This document shows, in pieces, positions 58,383-64,000 of a DNA stretch of 64,000 bases. Position 1 is the stretch's first letter. Each line of letters opens with the position of its first letter. The notes under the pieces are model-generated. The model was not told the DNA's origin, searched no databases, and saw only the letters and a list, made by a program, of their open reading frames with translations. Origin of the DNA: Myxococcales bacterium (GTDB lineage: Bacteria; Myxococcota_A; Polyangia; Polyangiales; Polyangiaceae). The stretch lies in NCBI GenBank assembly GCA_016720545.1, contig JADKKK010000003.1, positions 186,001-250,000 on the forward strand, read 5' to 3'. The position numbers were made by a program, and so were the translations under genes.

Positions 58383-58775
58383 TCAGGGAGACGGGCACTT
58401 CCCGCGGCAGGCGGCCCGAACCGCGTGGCACTTGTCGATGCAGGGCTTCAGCTTGTCGGCGCACTTGCTGAGGCACTTGTTGTCGTTCAGCGTCTTCTGC
58501 TTCTTCGCCTCTTCCTCGGTCGTCTTGCAGGCCTTGAAGCAGGGCTCTTCCTTCTTCAGACAGAGCGACGAACAGTAGGTGCTGCCCTGGTCGCAGCGCT
58601 GCCCGCACGCCGTGGCCTGCTCGGCGTCGGCGCAGGCCTGCTCGACCAGCTCCACGCCCTCGGACGACAAGTCAGCCGACCCCGCACAGCGCACCGAGCT
58701 CGAGGGGGAGAAGGCGAGCAGCCAGGCGCCGAAGAAGGTCGCGACCGAGCCGCTGATCCGCGCGAGGGAGCTCAT
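58383..58775 (-). CDS. Cysteine-rich protein with six CX3C motifs
   Basis: The protein has 130 residues. An N-terminal signal-like segment (ISGSVATFFGAWLLAFS) is followed by a domain with 14 cysteines, including CX3C pairs CGQRC, CSSLC, CFKAC, CLSKC, CIDKC and CRGKC. The even spacing suggests a helical array joined by disulfides or a metal-binding protein; no known family is recognised. The ATG at 58775 overlaps the upstream gene stop (ATGA), so it belongs to the Tad operon. It may be an exported assembly factor or filament cap. Confidence 0.7.
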   Translation of the reverse strand: MSSLARISGSVATFFGAWLLAFSPSSSVRCAGSADLSSEGVELVEQACADAEQATACGQRCDQGSTYCSSLCLKKEEPCFKACKTTEEEAKKQKTLNDNKCLSKCADKLKPCIDKCHAVRAACRGKCPSP

Positions 58776-59752
58776 TGGAGATCGAGGTCCTGGGGCTTGA
58801 CGCCGGGGACCACTTCCATGATCGACATGGCGGTGGTTCCAGAGCCGGCCGCGCGCCGCGCGGTGATGATCACCTGGGTGCCGCCGTTGAAGTACGCCCG
58901 CATCGTGCCTTCGGGGTGCTCGGGGGCGATCGAGCGCCAGTCGCCCGTGCTGGCGGCCCACTTGTCGTAGAAGACGCCCACGTCCTCTGGCGCCAGCGAG
59001 GTCTCGTAGATGCGCACGCCATACGGGCTGCCGACGACCTCGGCCGTCATGAGGCGCTTGGCGCCGTTGGGGCGCGGGAGGAGCGAGTCGCTGCCGGGAG
59101 CGGTGCCGTCCGTGTTGGCGATCTTCGCGAAACTAAAGGAGTTGTCGGTCCAGGCGGTGACCACGCGGGTGCCGTGGGTGGTCTCCCGCGCATAGACGTA
59201 CCGAAGCTTGCCGAGGTCGCCAAGGTCCTGCGACTCGGCGAAATTCTTGAGGGCGTCCGTGGCGCTGTTGGACGTGCGCTCTCCCTTGATGAGGCACATC
59301 ACCGCGCCCTCGCCCGTGCTCCCCTGGGTGCGGAGGATGCCCGAGTGCATCGTCTTCGGCAGCTTGTGCCCGTCGACCACCATGTTCGCCTTGGGCACCT
59401 GCGACCAGAGCTCTCCAAGGGCGCCTTTGTCTTGCTCGCAGCGGCCCTCATAGTCGTCCAGAATCGACTTCACCGTCGCGTCGGTCATGCCTTCGCGAAG
59501 GAAGAAGCTCTGGCCGTTGAGGCGGACTTCACTGGCGCCGTCGCTCGCGAGCGGCGCGATCTCGCGGCCAAACTTGAGGGTCGCCTTGCCGATATCGGCC
59601 TTAGCGGTGTGGGTCGCGAACAGGCCAACGCCGAGACCCGCCACGAGCACGACCGCAGCTGCGCGGCCCGCGCCGCGGATTTGCTGTGCGCGGGCGCTGT
59701 TGAAGCCCTTGGCGTTTCGCCAGGCGATGAGCAGGGGGCCGAGCATGTTCAT
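58772..59752 (-). CDS. Tad-locus protein of unknown function
   Basis: The protein has 326 residues. The N-terminal basic region precedes a membrane helix (AAAVVLVAGLGVGLFATH, ~31-48). The exported part is alpha/beta with GREIAPLASDGASEVRLNGQSFFL and EHPEGTMRAYFNGGTQVIITARR; there are only two cysteines. No family is recognised. The start is taken at 59752; the frame before it has a GTG at 59773. It lies between the last TadE-like gene and the cysteine-rich protein, in the same transcription unit. Confidence 0.65.
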   Translation of the reverse strand: MNMLGPLLIAWRNAKGFNSARAQQIRGAGRAAAVVLVAGLGVGLFATHTAKADIGKATLKFGREIAPLASDGASEVRLNGQSFFLREGMTDATVKSILDDYEGRCEQDKGALGELWSQVPKANMVVDGHKLPKTMHSGILRTQGSTGEGAVMCLIKGERTSNSATDALKNFAESQDLGDLGKLRYVYARETTHGTRVVTAWTDNSFSFAKIANTDGTAPGSDSLLPRPNGAKRLMTAEVVGSPYGVRIYETSLAPEDVGVFYDKWAASTGDWRSIAPEHPEGTMRAYFNGGTQVIITARRAAGSGTTAMSIMEVVPGVKPQDLDLQ

Positions 59753-59795
59753 GGCGACCGCCCCTGGCCTCACTTCGGTTCATGGGACCAAACTC

Positions 59796-60311
59796 CTAGT
59801 TCGCCGCGCCAGCGATCTTACCCTTAACGTAGCCGAACATGCCGCTGAAGCTGCCGTCTTCCGGTGTCTCGTTGCACACGGCGGTCGACGTGAGACTGTT
59901 GACCTTGAGCGAGAGCCCCATCCCCCGGGTGGAGGTGTTGGGCTTCGGATTGATGACGGTGGTCGAGGCGTACGTGACCTGGGTCTTCGCCATGAAGCCG
60001 CTGGTCTTCGCCTGCCCTGGAGCGTTCGCGAGGGCCTCGGCCGACTGGCTGTCGGCGGCGCCGACGCCGCCTCCCACCCCCGCGGAGCCCTGCGAGCGGC
60101 TCGTGTTTCCGTACTGAATCACCTGCCGCTGGCACTGGTGAGAGGCGTAGTCGAGCGCCATGGAGCGCGCCTGCTGGTTCTGCGTGAGCTTCACCGTGTA
60201 CGCGTTGCCCATCATCATGGTGAGTCCGAGGAAGGAGACCATCACCGGCAGCACCACCGCCGCTTCCACCATCGCCGCTCCCCGAAGGGAGAATTTGCGG
60301 GACTTCTTCAT
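59796..60311 (-). CDS. TadE-like pseudopilin
   Basis: The protein has 171 residues. It starts MKKSRKFSLRGAAMVEAAVVLPVM: the type IV pilin-like leader (cleavage-type Gly-Ala with the +5 Glu) and a hydrophobic N-terminal helix, as in TadE/TadF pseudopilins. The C-terminal part is globular with two Cys. A second such gene is at 61788. Pseudopilins form a minor assembly structure of Flp pili and are cut by the peptidase encoded upstream. Confidence 0.75.
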   Translation of the reverse strand: MKKSRKFSLRGAAMVEAAVVLPVMVSFLGLTMMMGNAYTVKLTQNQQARSMALDYASHQCQRQVIQYGNTSRSQGSAGVGGGVGAADSQSAEALANAPGQAKTSGFMAKTQVTYASTTVINPKPNTSTRGMGLSLKVNSLTSTAVCNETPEDGSFSGMFGYVKGKIAGAAN

Positions 60312-60327
60312 GGTTGGGTCCTGGGTT

Positions 60328-61788
60328 CTAGTGGAGCATCTGGGGGATGACCGGGCCCGTGGGGTCGATGCCGAGCGCGCCGTTGATTGCGCCGCTGGCC
60401 GCCGCGGTGCCCTTCTTGATGGTGTCGTCCACGATGGCGCCAGCGAACGGACCGCCCTTACCGATGGCGCCTTCAATCGACTTGTACGCGTCGCTGCCCT
60501 TGATGGAGTCGCCGAGCTTGCCGCCGAGGAAGTCGGCCACCGGGCCGATGAAGAGGTCGGCGAGGGCGCCGCCGAGCAGCGAGCCGAGCGACGGAGACTT
60601 CACGTGGCGGATACGGGCCATCCACCGCATGTTGAAGGTGACCTCGGTCGAGCTGTCCCCATTGCACTTGGCGTCGGCAAACTTCGCGTCGCAGTCGTAG
60701 TAGAACTCGGCCTGGGCGGAGTAGATGGGGGCCTGGGGGACGCGGCCGCGAGCGGCGACCGCTTGGGAGTACACGGCGCCCTTGCTCCCGATGGCGAGCG
60801 CCACCTTGCTCTCCGCGAAGCCTTCGTCGTACTTCGTAGGCGTGAGAATCGACCAGATTTGCAGCCAGTCGTTGCCATTCGACGCGGGGCCGTACCACTT
60901 CTTCCAGCCGAGGTTCTGGTTCTTCCACACACCTCCGTTGCAGTAGCCGCGCCCTTCGACGAAGCGCCCGCCGACCCAGGAGATGATGGAGCCGAGGAAG
61001 CTCGGGAAGAAGCTGCCCACTGAGTCGGTGACGCGCAGGCAGAGCTCTGCGTTTTCGGCGAGCGTGACCGGAAGGCCGAGCTTCATGCCGAAGGTGGTGG
61101 GCTTCGCGCCGCCGGCCGCTGGGGCGCCGGCCGCGCCGGTCGCGGGCACCGACGGAGGCTTGCCGCCGCCAAAGTACTTGTCGAGGTTCATCGAGAAGTT
61201 GAACCCCGGGATATTCGACGGCCCGATCGCGAGCCCGGTCGTCTTGTAGTCGGACCCCACGCTGTAGCCAGCGTAGGTGCCGTACCACGGGTAGCCGATG
61301 GCCACCGCGGTGCCGGTCAGGCTGAGCGCCGGCAGGCCAATGTTCACGGCCGAGGCCTCGTAGGCGTTCTTCGCGACGGTGACCGCGCGGTCGGCCGCGG
61401 TGGCGACCGGCAAGGCTTCGCAGCAGAAGGCGCACCCGACGATGGTGGCAGCGCAGGTGGTGAGCAGCGTGACGGCGAGATCGAGCAGGTCCTTCAGGAC
61501 GCACAGGATCACCCAGATCAGCGCGATGACGTACATCACGATGTTGATCACGCTGATGATGTTCATGCCGCGGGCGTGGACGACGGCCGACGTGAAGGCC
61601 ACGTGGTCCGCGCTCTCTTGCATGCGGTCTTTGAAGACGACGGCGTCGCCGATGCCCTTCATGAACCACATCGCGCCGATGAGGAACGTGGCCATGAAGA
61701 GGCCCATCACCATCACGGCGCCGCGCGTGTCCTCGCGCAGGTCACGCACGTCGCGAGTTCCGAGCTGGTCGAAGGTTGCGGTTGTCAT
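60328..61788 (-). CDS. TadG-like protein
   Basis: The protein has 486 residues. The N terminus has an RGAVMVMGLFMATFLIGAMWFM helix, the TadE/TadG-like start ("Putative Flp pilus-assembly" type), and then a second strongly hydrophobic stretch (MYVIALIWVILCVLKDLL, ~85-105). A large globular C-terminal part with several Cys and Trp follows. TadG is a minor pseudopilin-type component. Its ATG shares one base with the preceding stop (TGATG at 61786-61790). Confidence 0.72.
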   Translation of the reverse strand: MTTATFDQLGTRDVRDLREDTRGAVMVMGLFMATFLIGAMWFMKGIGDAVVFKDRMQESADHVAFTSAVVHARGMNIISVINIVMYVIALIWVILCVLKDLLDLAVTLLTTCAATIVGCAFCCEALPVATAADRAVTVAKNAYEASAVNIGLPALSLTGTAVAIGYPWYGTYAGYSVGSDYKTTGLAIGPSNIPGFNFSMNLDKYFGGGKPPSVPATGAAGAPAAGGAKPTTFGMKLGLPVTLAENAELCLRVTDSVGSFFPSFLGSIISWVGGRFVEGRGYCNGGVWKNQNLGWKKWYGPASNGNDWLQIWSILTPTKYDEGFAESKVALAIGSKGAVYSQAVAARGRVPQAPIYSAQAEFYYDCDAKFADAKCNGDSSTEVTFNMRWMARIRHVKSPSLGSLLGGALADLFIGPVADFLGGKLGDSIKGSDAYKSIEGAIGKGGPFAGAIVDDTIKKGTAAASGAINGALGIDPTGPVIPQMLH

Positions 61789-62333
61789 CAGTCCACCTTG
61801 TACCTTGCGCCTTGATTGGGCATCGTCGCTTCGGCCGTGAGGATCTTGCGAGAGCCGGGACAGATGAGTCGACCCATGGGGACCGTGCAGCTGTAGGTCG
61901 CCTGCACGCGCACCCGAACGGGTCCGTAGACGTCGGACATGCTCGAACCGTCTTGGACCGAGACGCTGACGTTCGAGACGGAGCCGCTCGTGATCCAGGG
62001 GCTCAGCGCGAGGCCGGCGGCCTGCTTGACGTCGGTGTTGCTGCCCTTTTCGCCGGGGTTGGTGGGCTTCTTCACCATCACGATGGCCGCGCGCGCCGCG
62101 GTGATCGCCGCGTGCTGAACGCCGAGGTTGACGGTGTAGATCTTCGCCACCTGTACGAAGGAGAAGAACGTGGTGAGCAAAGGCACGACGGCGATGACGA
62201 ACTCGACCAGGGCCGCTCCGCGACGATCGTGGAGGAGCGACGCGGGCGCAGAAGCCGAGTCGGAGCTGCCGGAGTCGGCGGAGCCTGACTCATGCGGCGC
62301 AGGATTAAAAAATACCGACCTGAGCGACTTCAT
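61788..62333 (-). CDS. tadE: TadE-like pseudopilin
   Basis: The protein has 181 residues. A ~37-residue leader rich in Ser/Ala/Pro precedes DRRGAALVEFVIAVVPLLTTFFS, the typical Gly/Ala cleavage region with +5 Glu and a hydrophobic helix. A soluble domain follows. Its ATG overlaps the peptidase stop (ATGA, 62330-62333). The long leader before the cleavage point is unusual; the start MKSLRS was chosen for the overlap. Confidence 0.75.
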   Translation of the reverse strand: MKSLRSVFFNPAPHESGSADSGSSDSASAPASLLHDRRGAALVEFVIAVVPLLTTFFSFVQVAKIYTVNLGVQHAAITAARAAIVMVKKPTNPGEKGSNTDVKQAAGLALSPWITSGSVSNVSVSVQDGSSMSDVYGPVRVRVQATYSCTVPMGRLICPGSRKILTAEATMPNQGARYKVD

Positions 62334-62872
62334 TTCGACCCCCAATGGAAGGCGGTGGTCACGGCGACGCCGATAAAAATACACGGCCCCAGGCGAAACC
62401 ACGTCATGGCCTCGGGCTCGACCGCCTTGCGCTTTTCTTTGGGCAAGACGGGATTGAACATCAGATAGATGGTGTTCTTCAGTGTCCTGAAGAGCTTGCC
62501 GTCGTAGGCGAGCCGCGCCGGCGCGATCACGAGCGCCGCCATGAAGGCGTACATCTCGAGCTCGAGGCCGAGCGACGGGTGGCAGAGCGCGCCAAGCGCC
62601 GCGAGGAGCTTCAAGTCGCCGCCGCCGATCGCGTTCTGGCGATAGAGGACCAGCGGGACGACCGCGGTCACACAGGCCCCTGCGACGGAGAAGCCGCCTT
62701 CAAAGGCAGCTTCGTCCGAGGCTATGCCCTGCGCAGAGGCAGCGACGAAGTGGGCGATGGGGGCGAGAAACAGCGCCGGTAGCGTCACCCAATTGGGTAT
62801 CTGGCCCGACTTCATGTCGTACACCGCAGCGATGCCACTTACGATGACCGCTGCGATGAGAAAGGGAATCAT
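62330..62872 (-). CDS. cpaA: Prepilin peptidase of the Tad type
   Basis: The protein has 180 residues with about five membrane segments. It is the aspartyl protease that cuts Flp prepilin and pseudopilin leaders at the inner membrane. The two catalytic aspartates are expected in YDMKSGQIPNW (~20) and the GXGD-type GGGDLKLLAAL (~85-93). It lacks the N-methylase part of PilD-type enzymes, as is normal for TadV/CpaA. The ATG at 62872 is the start; the open frame upstream contains no membrane sequence. Confidence 0.85.
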   Translation of the reverse strand: MIPFLIAAVIVSGIAAVYDMKSGQIPNWVTLPALFLAPIAHFVAASAQGIASDEAAFEGGFSVAGACVTAVVPLVLYRQNAIGGGDLKLLAALGALCHPSLGLELEMYAFMAALVIAPARLAYDGKLFRTLKNTIYLMFNPVLPKEKRKAVEPEAMTWFRLGPCIFIGVAVTTAFHWGSK

Positions 62873-62949
62873 GGCACCATGGCTACCGAATACGGGCGCT
62901 TTTTTTTCGCGTGGCGTGTGGGTCGTGCGCGTGTCCGCGAGGACGCGGG

Positions 62950-62980
62950 GGCCTGCTCGGTCACCCAAGCCGAGCAGGCC
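62950..62980 (-). terminator. Hairpin between flp and cpaA
   Basis: A perfect 11-base stem GGCCTGCTCGG / CCGAGCAGGCC with a 9-base loop, 20 bases after the pilin stop (minus strand). No T-run follows at once, so it is likely an attenuator or 3' stabiliser that makes pilin transcripts exceed the rest of the operon. Confidence 0.6.
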
Positions 62981-62999
62981 GCACACACGCGCAAGCGGA

Positions 63000-63155
63000 T
63001 CAGAGCTGCTGGGTCGCGTTCGTGGCCGAGCGACCGACGACGGGGCCGAGCGCCTTGAAGGCCGCAGCGGCGAGCAGCAGGACGGCGACGAGGAGGAGCG
63101 CGTACTCGACCATGGAGGCGCCGCGGGACTTCATGCGAAGGATCTGCTTGTTCAT
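63000..63155 (-). CDS. flp: Flp pilin
   Basis: The protein has 51 residues. It starts MNKQILRMKSRGASMVEYALLL, with the Gly/Ala cleavage and the +5 Glu of Flp prepilins, then a hydrophobic helix and a short C-terminal part (GRSATNATQQL). This is the main structural subunit of the Tad pilus. The ATG is preceded by GGAGAAG. It was too short to stand out but is typical in size (50-70 residues). It is followed by the 62950 hairpin. Confidence 0.88.
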   Translation of the reverse strand: MNKQILRMKSRGASMVEYALLLVAVLLLAAAAFKALGPVVGRSATNATQQL

Positions 63156-63215
63156 GTTCTTCTCCGAGAGGGGTTGCAGGCAGTTGAGGGTGCAGTTGAG
63201 GGTGAACGGGGCCTA

Positions 63216-63411
63216 TCAGGGGATAGGCGCCATGAGTGTGGTACGTGACGAACGATAGTCTGCGAGCATCTTCACGCCGCCGGCGGTGATCCCCACCATG
63301 GTGGGGACGGCGACGAACGTGAGGAGGAGAGCGTACTCTACCAGGACGGCGCCGCGGGCTGCGCGCGATGCGCGAGGCGGTAGGGCGGGTCGTGCGAACG
63401 CGCTTCGTCAT
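63216..63411 (-). pseudogene. Second Flp-type pilin gene, frameshifted
   Basis: The ATG at 63411 (MTKRVRTTRPTASRIARS) opens one frame, but the pilin body RGAVLVEYALLLTFVAVPTM lies in another frame and ends at 63216 (MLADYRSS...LMAPIP). The span of 196 bases is one too many for a single frame, so one extra base (probably in the CGCGCGC run) breaks it. The pilin frame has no start codon of its own. Either a pseudogene or a sequence error. GGAACTTCC precedes the ATG. Confidence 0.65.
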
Positions 63412-63742
63412 GGAAGTTCCTCCCGTAGCGGAGCCGGGGAGCTCAAGGTGGAGGGGCGAGGAGGCTTGCACGATGAGGGTATATCCAAGACTCGTGCCAT
63501 GCCACAAGCCGAGGTCTCGGAGCGCCGACTTTCGAGCGTTTCACGAAATCATTGGAGAATTCTTCAGGGAAGGCGGGCGGCTCGCACATGTAGGACACTT
63601 CCGCAGGATCCGAATGGATTCACCATGGTGCGGAGAGGATCCAGCTGGAGTGGATCGTTACCGCGTATGTGGAATATGCAGCGAGGCTCGAAGCGGTGGC
63701 GCTGCGCTTGACGAGACGCGCTCCGTACGGAACGCTTGAGGC
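63412..63742. other. Intergenic region upstream of the Tad locus
   Basis: A 331-base region between the divergent pilin and lipoprotein genes with markedly lower G+C. It holds the sigma-54-like promoter at 63483-63499. I see no gene; open frames on both strands there have no family features. Confidence 0.5.
63483..63499 (-). promoter_or_regulatory. Sigma-54-type promoter for flp
   Basis: On the minus strand the sequence TGGCACGAGTCTTGGAT fits the -24/-12 consensus TGGCAC-R-N4-TTGCW with one mismatch (the C of TTGC is G). It is ~72 bases upstream of the first pilin start, a normal distance. Myxobacteria use sigma-54 for many pilus and developmental genes. Confidence 0.5.
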
Positions 63743-64000
63743 ATGCCACGCACGTTGACCTCTCGGCTTCTCTGGTTGAGCGTCGGCCTCGCCGGCGCGA
63801 TCACCGCGCTCGGCTGCGGCAAGCAGCTCGAGCCCGCGCCGGTGCCAGCGTTCAAGTTCTCGCTGCGCGTCGACTCCGACCCGAACCGCCCGCTCGCGGG
63901 GGCGAAGGTGCTCCACCAGGACAAGGAGGTGGGGGTCACCCAGGCCGACGGGCGCGCGCTCGTCGCGCTGCGCGGCAACGAGGGCGATCAGGCCCAGCTC
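63743..64000 (+). CDS. Lipoprotein, cut by the window end
   Basis: The first 86 residues are seen. The lipobox is ALGC (C25). What follows (FSLRVDSDPNRPLAGAKVLH, GVTQADGRALVALRG) looks like a carboxypeptidase-regulatory-like or other immunoglobulin-type beta sandwich. It is divergent from the Tad locus. The rest lies outside the window. Confidence 0.65.
   Translation, partial: MPRTLTSRLLWLSVGLAGAITALGCGKQLEPAPVPAFKFSLRVDSDPNRPLAGAKVLHQDKEVGVTQADGRALVALRGNEGDQAQL

Noticed and set aside
62900..62910. T-run at 62900 as a terminator
   Set aside because: Eight T on plus, but no stem directly before it and no plus-strand gene upstream.

Overview
The window is about 70% G+C and carries several myxobacterial family traits: a MYXO-CTERM-type anchor, an MXAN_5187-type protein, many lipoproteins, serine/threonine kinases with long Ala/Pro tails, TPR-PEGA proteins and IPT/TIG repeats. 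I infer a chromosomal segment of a Myxococcota bacterium, probably of the Polyangia. No phage, transposase, plasmid or CRISPR genes were seen.

Layout. 1-5.6 kb: nuclease fragment, prolipoprotein diacylglyceryl transferase (lgt), a lipoprotein, an MXAN_5187-type protein and a cysteine-less glutaredoxin-like protein. 5.6-9.6 kb (minus): kinase, TPR-PEGA protein and a frameshifted RCC1-repeat gene. 9.7-12.1 kb (plus): sthA transhydrogenase, a YCII-like protein and a lipoprotein. 12.1-20.9 kb (minus): one tightly coupled operon in which almost every stop codon overlaps the next start. It holds a MurG-like glycosyltransferase, a 1248-residue glycosyltransferase-glycosyltransferase-radical SAM fusion, a second radical SAM/SPASM protein, a small partner, two mini-ORFs and a 452-residue protein. 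21-32.6 kb: TerB-phosphatase fusion, secreted and lipoproteins, a transglutaminase-like membrane protein, a 74-bp tandem repeat leading into a NUDIX gene, tRNA-Arg and an IPT/TIG lipoprotein. 32.7-36.5 kb (minus): lipoprotein, kinase and TPR-PEGA protein. 36.6-43.2 kb: a HEAT-like protein, a PAP2 enzyme and a four-gene export operon with haem-type CxxCH motifs and a Tat-exported DUF1501-like protein.

43.4-63.4 kb (minus) is a large Tad (Flp pilus / tight adherence) locus: two flp pilin genes (one frameshifted), prepilin peptidase, TadE/TadG-like pseudopilins, a cysteine-rich CX3C protein, cpaB, secretin cpaC, an FHA-cpaF fusion ATPase, tadB, tadC, FHA proteins, tadD and a second cpaF ATPase. 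A kinase gene and a TPR-PEGA-TonB receptor gene sit inside it. A good sigma-54-type promoter lies upstream of the first pilin. Phosphothreonine-reading FHA domains beside kinases suggest control of the pilus by phosphorylation.

The most unusual items are the trifunctional fusion and its coupled operon; a 74-bp repeat that encodes a 25-residue peptide bounded by ATGA start/stop overlaps, found in two unrelated operons; and three separate kinase genes that are each followed by a TPR-PEGA gene.
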